A DNA stretch of 64,000 nt, from assembly GCA_015698045.1 (NCBI GenBank), contig BLAL01000193.1, forward strand, positions 434,001 through 498,000. Reading direction: 5' to 3'. Below are positions 36,036 to 47,867 of the stretch, piece by piece (positions within the stretch are counted from its first letter, which is position 1; every line of letters starts with the position of its first letter). The notes under the pieces were generated by a model, which was not told the origin of the DNA, made no database searches, and saw only the letters and a program-made list of their open reading frames with translations. This stretch comes from Rhizophagus clarus (lineage: Eukaryota > Glomeromycota > Glomeromycetes > Glomerales > Glomeraceae). The position numbers and the translations under genes are program-made.

Positions 36036-37229
36036 TGCAAACTTTTTAAAAAAATTTTTACAAAAAAATGGTGCTAAATTCCCTTTTTTTAAATAAAAAA
36101 AAAAAAGAATCGTATCTTCTAGTAGCGCTTTCGCTAAAAATGTTTAAATATACACTTTTTTTAAACAAGTAAGTTTTTATCCAAATCCGTACAAGTTTCT
36201 AATTGAGAGAGATTTTTCGAATAGATTTTTTACAAAAATTCCAATAATGAATTCTATGCAAGATTAGTTTTTTGTTGTGTTTTTTAGAATAATTTTTTTT
36301 TTTTTTTTTTTTTTTTTTTTGAGTAAATTATATTCATATTTATATTATTTGTTTAATATGCGATGGTTTCACAATTCGTTTATGTGTAATTTTAAATTTT
36401 AATATTTGTGTCAATTTCAGATCGATTTGTACAACGTGAAATAGTTTCGGAAGACTGGACCTAGTTTCAGAAGAATGTCTTAACCTCTTACGCCTTATAT
36501 TACTAAAACAATTATTTGGCGTAGGTGTCGGTATGCACCGCATGTTTTTAATCTTGCAAATCCATATAGACCTGTAAAATACAAATAATTGAGAGCGCGT
36601 TTGTATTTTAATTGTACTGTACATCGCTAATATAAATATGATAACTCGTAATTTAATTTTGGAAACATATTTGCATGCTTGAACGAGAAAGATTTAATTA
36701 AAGGGTAAAAAAATCTACTAAATTAGTAAATATGAATTATTAATAACTAAGCCCCAACCTTATTACAATCATCATAACGATTAATAATATTAGAAGTTTC
36801 AGATTGATAATCAAACTCGTTAGACTTTGCCATTTAAACAATTATCTCTTATCGGAAAATGTCATTTAATTTTTTACAAGTTCTCACGAACAGTTATTTA
36901 ACAAATAAGTATAATTGATAATGTTAATGAAATTTGGAAATGAGTCATAATATTTATATCAAATTTTTTGAGACGTCGGATGTAACCAATAAAATTAATT
37001 TGAAGAAAATCTTATTGGTACGTATTTACGTTTACATTGATGATCAATATCATACATGAAGATCATATGTCAACTTTTATACCATTTTATTTAATTTATT
37101 TAAACAAGGTGCCATACATGCTGTGATTGTGCTGACCAACTGATCAACATAACTGCATTTTGCATAAATACTATAACCGAACAATTATAGCGTTTAACGA
37201 AGAAAAGTCATTTTTAAAGAAGAAATTTG
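36036..37229. other. Intergenic, divergent 5' flanks of two kinase genes
   Basis: AT-rich, with a long T run at about 36292-36320. It lies between the minus-strand kinase pseudogene and the plus-strand kinase gene that begins at 37230. The open stretch at 36340-36624 (minus) has no motif. Confidence 0.45.
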
Positions 37230-40200
37230 ATGTTTATGGCTTATAGCAATAATAAAGGTAAAAGCATGTAACATGATTATTTGGAATTATTCATAAATTT
37301 TTTAAAACAAACTTGCTAATGTAATAAATTAGTTTCAAGTAGCACCAAGGAAAATAAAGGTAAAACATACTAAACTTAATTATTAAACGAAAGTTATTTG
37401 CAATTATTATATTTTATACAAACATTCACATGCGACTTAAATAATTTAGCTCGTGAGTTAATGGATTATCTTATAATTCTTATAATTTCTATAATTTAAA
37501 TAATAATGGTTTTGTTGTTATCTTGTATAACTTTAATAATTAACAATACTTCAGTTGGTAAGGTTCAGTCATTTTATTTTAACTTTATTTTGTATACTAT
37601 TAAGATGACTAAATTTTTTGTTAAATAATAATAATTATATCATAGATGGTAAGCTTCAATACTTAATTATATTATGTTTATTATATACTATTTAATGTAA
37701 TACGAACTAATTATACTCTTTACTTAAATGCACAATTAGATTGTAAGTGGTATTCAATTTGCAGCGTGTGCTTTTGTAATAACATTTGTATCTAATTAAT
37801 TAATAAATAATACTACAGGGTGTAAGTTACATGTTATATATTTCTGTCATATGTATGATTTAAACAATTAATTTCTTTATTTAAAAAATTATTTAATAAT
37901 ATAGGGAGTAAGTTATTTATTTAATTTTATTATTACATATTTATATAATATTTGCATATAATTTAAACTAACTAATTTCTTTATTTAAAAAATTATTTAA
38001 TAATATAGGGAGTAAGTTATTTATTTAATTCTATTATTACATATTTATATAATATTTACATAAAATTTAAACTAACTAATTTCTTTATTTAAAAAATTAT
38101 TTAATAATATAGGGAGTAAGTTATTTATTTAATTCTATTATTACATATTTATATAATATTTACGTATAATTTAAACTAACTAATTTCTTTATTTAAAAAA
38201 TTATTTAATAATATAGGGAGTAAGTTATTTATTTAATTCTATTATTACATATTTATATAATATTTACATATAATTTAAACTAACTAATTTCTTTATTTAA
38301 AAAATTATTTAATAAATATAGCGGGTAAGTTATTTATTTAATTTTATTATTACATATTTATAATATTTACATATAATTTAAACTAACTAATTTCTTTATT
38401 TAAAAAATTATTTAATAATATAGGGAGTAAGTTATTTATTTAATTCTATTATTACATATTTATATAATATTTACGTATAATTTAAACTAACTAATCTCTT
38501 TATTTAAAAAATTATTTAATAAATATAGCGGGTAAGTTATTTATTTAATTTTATTATTACATATTTATATAATATTTACATATAATTTAAACTAACTAAT
38601 TTCTTTATTTAAAAAATTATTTAATAATATAGGGAGTAAGTTATTTATTTAATTTTATTATTACATATTTATATAATATTTACGTATAATTTTTAAAAAA
38701 TTATTTGGTAATTTATTTTAGTTGGTAAGTCGTATTCTATTATTACATATTTATATAATATCATCATATAATTTAAACTAACTAATTTCTCTATTTAAAA
38801 AATTATTTGATAATTTATTTTAGATTGTAAGTTATAAGTTATTTATTTAATTCTATTTTACATATTTATATAATATTTACATACAATTTAAACTAACTAA
38901 TTACTTTATTTAAAAAATTATTTAATAATATAGTTCGTAAGTTATTTATTTAATTCTATTATTACATATTTATATAATATTTACATATAATTTAAACTAA
39001 CTAATTTCTTTATTTAAAAAATTATTTAATAATATAGGGAGTAAGTTATTTATTTAATTCTATTATTACATATTTATATAATATTTACATATAATTTAAA
39101 CTAACTAATTTCTTTATTTAAAAAATTATTTAATAATATAGGGAGTAAGTTATTTATTTAATTCTATTATTACATATTTATATAATATTTACATATAATT
39201 TAAACTAAATAATTTCTTTATTTAAAAAATTATTTGGTAATTTATTTTAGATTGTAAGTTATAAGTTATTTATTTAATTCTATTATTACATATTTATATA
39301 ATATTTACATATAATTTAAACTAATTAATTTCTATATTTAAAAAATTATTTGGTAATTTATTTTAGATTGTAAGTTATAAGTTATTTATTTAATTCTATT
39401 ATTACATATTTATATAATATTTACATATAATTTAAACTAACTAATTTCTTTATTTAAAAACATTATTTAATAATATAGGGAGTAAGTTATTTATTTAATT
39501 CTATTATTACATATTTATATAATATTTACATATAATTTAAACTAACTAATTTCTTTATTTAAAAAATTATTTAATAATATAGGGAGTAAGTTATTTATTT
39601 AATTCTATTATTACATATTTATATAATATTTACGTATAATTTAGACTAACTATTATTACATATTTATATAAATATTTACATAAAATTTAAACTAACTAAT
39701 TTCTTTATTTAAAAAATTATTTAATAACATAGACAGTAAGTTATTTATTTAATTCTATTATTACATATTTATATAATATTTACATATAATTTGAACTAAT
39801 TTCTTTATTTAAAAAATTATTTGGTTGTTTATTTTAGATTGTAAGTTATTAGTTATTTATTTAATTCTATTATTACATATTTATATAATATTTACAAATA
39901 ATTTAAACTAACTAATTTCTTTATTTAAAAAATTATTTGTAATTTATTTTAGTCGGTAAGTCGTATTCTATTATTACATATTTATATAATATTTACATAT
40001 AATTTAAACTATTTAATTTCTTTATTTAAAAAATCATTTGAAAATTTACTTTAGATCCTTGTAAGTTATTATTTATCATTATATTTACATAATATTTATT
40101 TATAGTTTAATTAACCAAATTCAATTTTTATTTAAAAATATTATTTGTCATTTAGTTGGTAAGTTATAAAATTTAGGCCATATACTATAAATGCATTTAT

Positions 40201-40312
40201 GTAAACTAAAATTTATATTTATTAAATTTATTAAATTAAATTTTAGAGTAAGTCATTATATTACTTTTTTAATTTCGAATTTTAATGTAAATTTTAATAT
40301 GAAATTATATAG
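37230..40312 (+). other. 5' part of kinase gene: two small exons and a chain of 28 candidate microexons
   Basis: An ATG at 37230 starts a 28-nt exon (to 37257). A second exon, 37333-37359 (27 nt), follows, both with GT-AG borders in phase 1. Then come 28 sites of the form AG/N/GTAAG or GTGAG. Triplets and first bases: CTC 37450, TTG 37555, ATG 37646, ATT 37740, GGT 37819, GGA 37905, 38009, 38113, 38217, CGG 38322, GGA 38424, CGG 38529, GGA 38633, TTG 38722, ATT 38824, TTC 38934, GGA 39038, 39142, ATT 39251, 39367, GGA 39479, 39593, ACA 39733, ATT 39838, TCG 39953, ATCCTT 40055, TTG 40156, A 40247. Most introns would be 76-116 nt, with ACTAAC/CTAAT branch-like words. Joined, there is no stop, and the final single base brings the frame to that of the exon at 40313. 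Splice sites are seen; splicing is inferred. Confidence 0.6.
37822..40060 (+). repeat. Tandem array of about 104-bp intron-like units
   Basis: About twenty units. Each reads gtaagttatttatttaatt, then tattattacatatttatata, then 'atttaaactaactaatttc', then 'tttaaaaaattatttaataatatag' before the next triplet. Period is 104 bp in the most regular part (37905 to 38217). Variants end in 'tggtaatttattttag'. A truncated extra unit lies at 39640-39690. Each unit runs from a donor-like gtaagt through a branch-like actaac to an acceptor-like ag, so unit borders coincide with splice sites. Confidence 0.88.
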
Positions 40313-41469
40313 ATTCGGAAAAAGTGAAAATGCAATTTTAGATAAATTTATTGAAGAAAACATTTAAAATGGATTCCTTATAATCAAATTTGAAAATGTT
40401 GAATATCTTGATAAAGGAGGATTTAGTACTGTATACAAGGCCATTTGGTTAATAAGTGGTAGTAAGAAAGAAGTGGCTCTTAAATGTTTTGATAATTTAA
40501 ATGAAAATAATTTGAACGAAAATTTAGATGAATTTTTAAATGAAGTATAATAATATATTATTTATTTTTAATAATTATTTATTTATACTAAATATATCTA
40601 ATTTCAATTTTTTTTTATAGTGGAATTGTCATGAAAGATGCTTATCATCAGACAGTATTATTTATTTACATGGTTTTACAAAAAATCCAAATACTTCAAA
40701 TTATATGGTAATAATGGATTATGCAAGTAAAGGTAATTTAAGAAGGAATTTAACAAAAATGGTTGAAAATAATTGGAATCAAAGATTATTGATGCTATAT
40801 GAAATTATTTCCGGTCTTAATGAAATACATACAAAAAATCTTATTCATTGTGATCTTCATGATGGTAATATTTTAAGTGATGAATACGACAAAATTTTTA
40901 TTAGTGATTTAGGATTATGTAAACCTGTAAAATCATTTTTGAAAAAAAATGATATTTATGGCGTTATTCCATTTATGGCTCCTGAAGTTTTAAGGGGCAA
41001 ACCATATACCACAGCTAGTGATATATATAGTTTTTCCATAATTATGTGGGAATTTACATCTGGAGTTCCTCCATTTAATGATAAAGCACATGATCATCAA
41101 CTCAGTATAAGTATTTGTAAAGGTGAACGTCTTGAAATTATCGAAAATACTCCACAATGTTATGTAGATTTGATGAAAAAATGTTGGAATGAGGATCCAC
41201 TAAAAAGGCCATCTGCTGTAGAAGTGAAAAATATTATTGAAAATTGGATTTTCCGTTCTTATAAAGATAAAATCAATGAGGAATTAAAAAACAACATCAT
41301 GGAATTTATAAATGCACCAATTGTGCATAATAATCCTACTATTGAACAACATCCACAAGCATATTATACAAGTCGTCTATTGGGTTTTACTAGTAAAAAA
41401 TTGAATGAAATTCTTGAAAGTGAATGTTTGGATTGTTTAGTTAGTGACATAAAGTTATTGGATACGTAA
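40313..41469 (+). CDS. TKL-type protein kinase domain (3' exons of the microexon gene)
   Basis: Exons 40313-40544 and 40621-41469, with a GT-AG intron between them. Kinase marks in order: KSENAILDKFIEEN; FENVEYLDKGGFSTVYKAIW (Gly loop); EVALKCF (ATP-binding Lys); LIHCDLHDGNIL (catalytic loop, HCD in place of HRD); ISDLGLCK (DLG in place of DFG); MAPEVLRG; DIYSFSIIMWEF; and CWNEDPLKRPSA near the end of the C-lobe. It would phosphorylate Ser/Thr or Tyr of unknown targets, probably in the cytosol, as no membrane segment is seen. One defect: the piece LKWIPYNQ (40365-40389), conserved in the family, lies in another frame, giving an in-frame TAA at 40365. A one-base loss before it and a one-base gain after it explain this. 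Either these are sequence errors or the gene has just died. The C-terminal 80 residues are not recognised. Confidence 0.85.
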
Positions 41470-42124
41470 TATAAACAAAAAAAGTAAATTTAAAAATTAT
41501 CTTATGAAATTGATTAATTTATTTATTTGTTTATTTAGATATTAAAACAAATGAAAATTAATTCTTGTAAATTACATTTAAGAGAAATTGTTTTTATTTT
41601 ATTTTTTACAAATTTTTTAGTTTGTAACTTAAATAATTTTTTTTTTTTTTTTAACTTTTTCAATATTAAATATATATTTTCTTTTTTTTTATTTATCTAA
41701 AATTATTTAAACACTAAGATTAGAATAGTAAAATATTTTACAAGTTTTTTAGTTTGTAATTTGAATAATTCTTTTTTTTATAACTTATCAAATATTCAAA
41801 TAAATCAAATTATTAAATATTATTTTCTTTAAAATTATAATATGTTTAAATTAAAAAATCTTAATATGATAATATTATTTGACTAGCAATAAAAAATTAA
41901 TTAAACATAAGCTCATAAATTTGATGCCACTTTTAATGTTTTAGATTACTTTTTAGAATTGGAATAATTTATGATATTATAGTCATATTTTAAATACAAG
42001 GATTTAAATTCAATTGTATCCATAAGTCATTAATTTCCAAATATTTAATTTTATAATTTATTTTTGCCTAACTTCTATTTTATTTTAATTAAAACAATTT
42101 ATTTACATAACATTTTATATATTA
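41470..42124. other. 3' flank of the kinase gene
   Basis: AT-rich. Two similar blocks, at 41608-41650 and 41738-41780, each contain ttttttag, TTT, gtaa, again an acceptor, three bases and a donor. They lie beyond the stop codon. No gene seen. Confidence 0.4.
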
Positions 42125-42126
42125 TA

Positions 42127-42274
42127 TGGGGTCTGTATTAAGAAAATAAGATTCTAAGATATTTTTTATCAAAATTGAGAATTGTATTTTTTGATACTAT
42201 TAGATTAATATACAATTAATCCTAAATTTTAGTCAAAAAATTCTTAGAGTCATATTTTCCTAGTACAGATCCCA
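42127..42274. mobile_element. Short MITE with TA borders (Tc1/mariner-like)
   Basis: A 148-bp segment between TA dinucleotides at 42125-42126 and 42275-42276. The left arm starts tggggtctgtattaagaaaa; the complement of the right arm starts tgggatctgtactaggaaaa. Arms of about 40 bp match with few changes and surround a short loop. A TA target duplication and this size suit a mariner-type MITE, but superfamily assignment without a transposase is inference. Confidence 0.7.
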
Positions 42275-42276
42275 TA

Positions 42277-42631
42277 AATATTAAAATTTTAAATTAGTGT
42301 AAATACAAATATTTATTAATTACTGTATATCAGATATAATTTATAATCATACAAAGGAAATTTTAAATTTAAATTAAAATTAGTATATGGCAAGCAGTAA
42401 GTAACTAGTAATAATAAACCTTTAAATGGCATGTAAAATGTTATTTAATTTGCTATAAATTAAACAAAATAATAATAGACAATTACAAAGAATAATCAGT
42501 AAATAATAAGTAATTATTTTTTTTTATAACTATTATATGAGAAATAATAATTTAATTGTTAATTTTTTCAGATAACCTTTTTGTAGTTCTTCTTACAATC
42601 ATGATCAGAAAATCAATCTTCTTTTGGCATC
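42277..42631. other. Spacer, no gene seen
   Basis: AT-rich, no motif. Confidence 0.5.
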
Positions 42632-42935
42632 ATGCCTATTAGACTAAGCCTTACCCAAATTCCTGCTATCACTTTTAACTTTAATAATTCTGATAATCAA
42701 TCTTTTTACTCAAATTTCCCTCTAGCAAACTTGACTTTGTTAATTCAGATAATCAGTCTTTTTTTCAATCCTACTCAACCTTCTATTCCAATTACTCATC
42801 CCAATATACCTATTAAATTACCAAATCGTTGGATAGTATCAGAAACTAGTTTACTTATTGAACAGTAGGAACAATACTAAGCATTAAACAAAAGAGAAAA
42901 GGGCTAAATTTGAAATAAAATAATCCTTAATATTC
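42632..42935 (+). pseudogene. Relic of an Asn/Ser-rich ORF of unknown family
   Basis: Protein-like pieces in two frames: MPIRLSLTQIP, TFNFNNSDNQSFYSNFPLAN and then FVNSDNQSFFQSYSTFYSNY, so the unit NSDNQSF occurs twice. In the first frame the end reads EQ-stop-EQY-stop-ALNKREKG, with TAG at 42866 and TAA at 42878, each one change from Gln. It looks like a fragment of a repeated or mobile gene. The family is not recognised. Confidence 0.3.
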
Positions 42936-45900
42936 AAACCTTGGGTGTTGAGTTTTTATCATTTATAGTTCGTATAACAAGTTTAAAAAATTATATTATA
43001 ATTTGTTTTTCCATGAAAAGTAATTAGTGCTTTAAATATTGCAAGTAAAAAAAGGATGTCCTCCCCTATAAAAAAGTTTGTATGATTTTTATCCAAAAAA
43101 CATCTAATTTAATTTGTTATAATTTTTATTAATTTTTGTATGATTTCTGTATAAAGTTCTATGTAATTTATATATGATTCATATATAATTTTTGTATACT
43201 TTTCCATATAATAATTGTGTTAAAAATTGCAATAAATCATACAAAAATTGTATAAGTTAAAATACTATTTATATTTAATTTCAATTGTAATTTAAGCCAT
43301 ATTTTTATATTTTACCAATTAATTTTGTACATTAAACATTAAATGAATTATAATAATCATAAATATTTTGTTATTTTAAATATAAAATATACAATATAAT
43401 AATAGAATTTTTTTTTTTTTTTTTTTTTTGCAAGGTAGTGCAATTTATGAGTTTATTAGTTATAGTAAGCTACAGGATTAACAGGAATATCTGTTATATA
43501 TAACTAATTTATTAAAACTCCAAACCAGTTCCCATTTAAAAGATTGTTTCCATGCCTTACCATCCTTACCATTATCTTATGAATTCACCCATATCCTTCT
43601 ATAATAACTATTGAATTATATAGGATCATTATATCATATGGCTTTGGTATATACTTTCACTACCCTCCAAACAAAAAGAAAAAAAAAGAAGTTATATTAA
43701 ATTTATACACTTTTGTATTATTATACACCTTCCAGAACCCTATTTCCTTCTCTAATAGTTTGGTTTATATCTTTTCTTGCTTTTTCTAATGCTATTGACC
43801 ATTGCTCATTATGGTTTAAAATTTTTCTTTTTTCAAATCATATATACCATCTTCTATTTGTAAAGTTGGAATCCGTTTGTATGCAATACGTTGATGTGTT
43901 GTTGGTTTTTTCCTTATCTTGTTTTTTTATGCATTTTGTGTGTTTTTCATTTTTCTATTTCTTTACAACATAGTTGCTAAATAACATTGTAGAATTCATT
44001 AGTAAATACTTCTAAAAATAAAGTGGCAATTAGCGTGCTTGTTTGTGTGGGTGGAGGGTGGGCATGGGTTTATGTTAAGTTTCAGTTCATTCTGGTTTAT
44101 TCGATTGAAATGTTAACGTAAACGTTAACATAAATATAAAACTTGCCCACATCCGATTTCCTTTTTTTGGACCTCCTGCTACCCTATTCTGGCATCGATT
44201 TACCGAACTAACTCCTTTTTTTACTATTCACCTTTCCATTTTTGTACAATAAATGTCAGGCAATCTTCTCTGTGTTTTATTACAATTACATCATCCTAAG
44301 GGAGTCAACTTTTTCGATAAATCACAAAAAAAAAAAATGATTACGTAAAAGCAATCATTTTAATTTATCGTATAATGGTTTAGAAATATAAATGATCTTT
44401 TTCAGCATGAACTTAAGAATATTGTTACGACACTCTGAGACGAACATTAAGATGAGGACGTGTGGTAATTGATCTTCCGCTCAGACTCAATATCAGTTTC
44501 TGGAAACGTTGCTGGTATTAGGTAATTAAAGTCAAAATATCTTAAATAATGGTCCTAATACATTAATAAATATAACAAACATTTAATGTTATTAATAAAT
44601 GATTTAGTTTGCTGTATTCTTCAATAATATCGTTTAAATTCATTTAATTTAGTGAAAAAAAGAATGATAATACAAGGATAAGTAAATTTTTTTTAAAAAA
44701 AAAATTTGAAATGTATGTTCTGAATTCTGAGCATTCGAAAAAATTCAAAGTATCATATCCTTACTCTTATCAAAAAGAATAAAACATTTGAAATTGATAA
44801 TCTAAATTGGAAAGTTCTTATTACAAATGAAATTATGTACTTCCCTGCATAATTGCCTTTAATGTATAGTGGACGGTAACACCATGTAATATAAATAAGA
44901 CGCATCACTGGGATATTTTGCAAAATTTTCTGCGTACAATGTGACAGTCTGACAGACCAATCTAGACCTTTTCGAATTTCCATATGCTTATCATCATGTA
45001 TGTTACTCTGCAAGTAATTATTATATGATGAATTTTACGCCATTTTCTGTTAAGTTAAAATTTGTTTATATGTGGAGATGAACAGTCTCATTCATTTGTT
45101 TCTATTTTAATTATTGTCATTCAATTTCAATTAAAATTGTTTCCAATCATTTTTTTTTTGCTAGAACATATTCACACATACGCGTATTTGGGATTTATGC
45201 TGTCATATGAATTCATTTCTAATATTTGTGATTTATTAAAAGCATAACAACTTAAAAATTTATAATATAAGGATTTTTATTGAAAACAAGGCTTCTAAAT
45301 ATGCTCTCATAATAGGTTCTGAAATTTATAATGGGCTTTAAAGTTTAAAGTAATATCCTGTTCTATGACTTTCTTAATAGATCAAATTAAGTCAGCGACT
45401 AACTTTCACATTTTAGTCGATGAAAGAAAATGAAATTGTGTGAAAGTGTGTTAATTTAAACTAGTAATAATGATACTTCGCTAACGTAGTAACATAATGT
45501 CATATTTTTTGTTTTTGACGCGTACTGTACATTTTCATGATGAAAGATTGCTTAACTATTTATAATTTATTTTTCAATTGCGTATATAATTTTTTTTTAT
45601 TACCGTAATCTAATTTATTTTCAGCAGTCGATTTTAAGATGCAACTCATACAAATTAAGTGGTTCATTTGGTTAGATCCACTTAAAAACAAAAGCCATTT
45701 GAAAAATTTTAATATATTCTGTCCCAGATACGAGCCTTTGTGGCAATTATGCCTGTATTACATTATAGTAATTTTATACAATATTTATGTACTGATAATT
45801 ATGAAAAAAAAGTTTACCACATACGATCACATAAATTGAATACCAAATTTTATTAACTTAATTGTACTCTTCATTGAGGTAATTAATTTACCAATTAATA

Positions 45901-46218
45901 TTCATTGATACAAAATTTACCATTACCTAAAAGAAATTTATGTACTATAAAAAATAAAGCTATTTAAAAAAAAATCAAACGTAGTCTATAATAATAGCTT
46001 ATAACAACCAAAAATAATTGAAAAGCAAGGAAATGCAATATCAATTGCGTTTTTTTTTTCTTGTCTTTTTTCTTCCTGTCATACTTTGTAATTGGAACAA
46101 TATTATAATTTTTTTTATTTAGAATAAAAGAAAAACAGTTATAAAGGTTTAAGACAAATAAAAAATTATGCAAATTCGTACATACTTTCATTAATTACAA
46201 CAATAGTTCCAACAAACT
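42936..46218. other. Long AT-rich intergenic region
   Basis: No gene supported. At about 43066-43258 a weak inverted pair exists ('cctataaaaaagtttgtatg' and 'catacaaaaattgtataag') around repeated 'tgtatgattt/atataattt' words, possibly an old MITE. A perfect 8-bp-arm palindrome (tgttaacg/cgttaaca) lies at 44111-44130. A T run lies at 43410-43428. Open stretches such as 43713-43973 are Phe-rich translations of AT-rich DNA. Confidence 0.45.
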
Positions 46219-46456
46219 CTACACCCCATAACTATGGTCCAACAATTTTCTTTTTACCGTTCCAATATCATCGCCATGCCAATATAATCCACCAATCATC
46301 AAATTCCACTCAAATACATGTCCATATTCATAAAAAAGTTCACCAATAATTATAACATGATAAAATCCATACTCTTGAATTTGCTCTATTCCTGACGATA
46401 CTTACTCGATACTTATCATGTAAGCGAACTTTACAAATTTCTTCTTTGCAAGACAT
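46219..46456 (-). pseudogene. Small decayed ORF of unknown family
   Basis: An ATG at 46456 opens MSCKEEICKVRLHDKYRV. One base out of frame it continues GIEQIQEYGFYHVIIIGELF and then WNLMIGGLYWHGDD up to a stop at 46219. A single frameshift near 46400 separates the two parts. The Trp/Gly/Tyr-rich second part looks conserved, but I cannot name it. No introns are evident. Confidence 0.35.
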
Positions 46457-47867
46457 TTGTCAAATAATATTTAACTTAAATATATTAATCATCACAAATA
46501 TTGTTCAGTTTTTTCATTTTAGTACATTGACTAATAACTACTTTTTTTAAAAGAGTATTTGTATTTAATTAACAGATTCATGATTCAAAAAAGAGTTAGA
46601 ATATGGATGAATACATTTTTCTATGAACGATAATTAAAATTAAAATAAATTTTATTTTAAAGGATACAATCTTTTAAATAGTAGCACAGCTGATGATAAA
46701 ATAAAATGACATTAAAAATATTATATTATTTATAAATTATTATAGATTAAAATAGGACAAATTTAATTTACTAACAATTAAAATCATTCACTGACAACCA
46801 ACAGAACATTTATTTTATTGACAGGATCATTTCACTAACAGGTCATTTGAATTTACATTATTCTTTAAACAAATTAAGTACAAACATTTTAACATCCTAG
46901 TTTGGTAGTTATTCACATATACATATCTTTAAGCTTTTTCATTCATAAATACCACACCATAATCTTTAAATTATAATTTTCTTTAGTTAAAATATCTTTT
47001 TCTTTAAACAATAAGTTTTATTAATAAATAATTTTATATTCAAAAGTTACAAGAGTTTAGAAAGGCTGACGCTGCAGGCCTGCGGTTGGAATTTACAGTA
47101 TTATAAATTATTTTAACAATTATTTATAATAATATCATTTATATTATCCAGATAATTCCTAATAAAGACACAATTGTTGATTAGAATTAAGAATAGTGCA
47201 ACGTTGATAAACAAAATTTTTTCTTTTCATTATGAAACATTTAATAATATTACTTTGTTTGTGATATTACCTATGATTGGTAGACAATATTTGTATCAAA
47301 CAATACAACAGTAATTTACACAAGTAAAGCAAGTTAAAGTACATAACTGTACGGTAAAGGCACTTGAGCTTGAAATAATAAAGTATAATATAAATAAGTT
47401 AGTTGAACATATTTCACAAATTTAAATAGGTAAGTACACTCAATTGCATTGATCGTACGAACGTCTAAATTGGTGCAGGATATCTGCATTACTGCGTTGT
47501 AATCTAGAGTGTCAATAATTAATTCCGTGTTTAGGTCTTTAAAGGAACATTGGAAAATATGAATTGATCAGGAATGGAAAAACGCTCCTGAATATCCATC
47601 AGAATGAAGCTTCTTTAATTCAAAATTTTTCGCTCCTTTAAGTAGCCTAAGGATTAAAGCATTATATCAAGTTAAGTTAAATAACGTGATAAGCAAAAGA
47701 AATAATGTGGGCATTTCAGTCGCGCTAACGAATAGAATAAGCTTTAGTATATAGTGATATGCAATACTAATAATATATTGTTTTATTGTTTGATGCATAA
47801 ATCATAAATATCATTTATTATAACATATAATATACATACAGTACAGTAAAATAAACTAAAATTACAT
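46457..47867. other. Intergenic, 3' side of the second F-box gene
   Basis: AT-rich, with a small GC-rich patch at 47065-47092 (ctgacgctgcaggcctgcgg). No gene seen. Confidence 0.5.

Noticed and set aside
37905-39600. Zero-length recursive splice sites
   Set aside because: Recursive sites read AG directly followed by GT. Here a spacer, almost always 3 nt, always intervenes, so microexons fit better, although recursive use cannot be excluded without RNA data.
37822-40060. CRISPR array or centromeric satellite
   Set aside because: Units are contiguous with no unique spacers, the genome is eukaryotic, and unit borders coincide with splice signals next to a gene.
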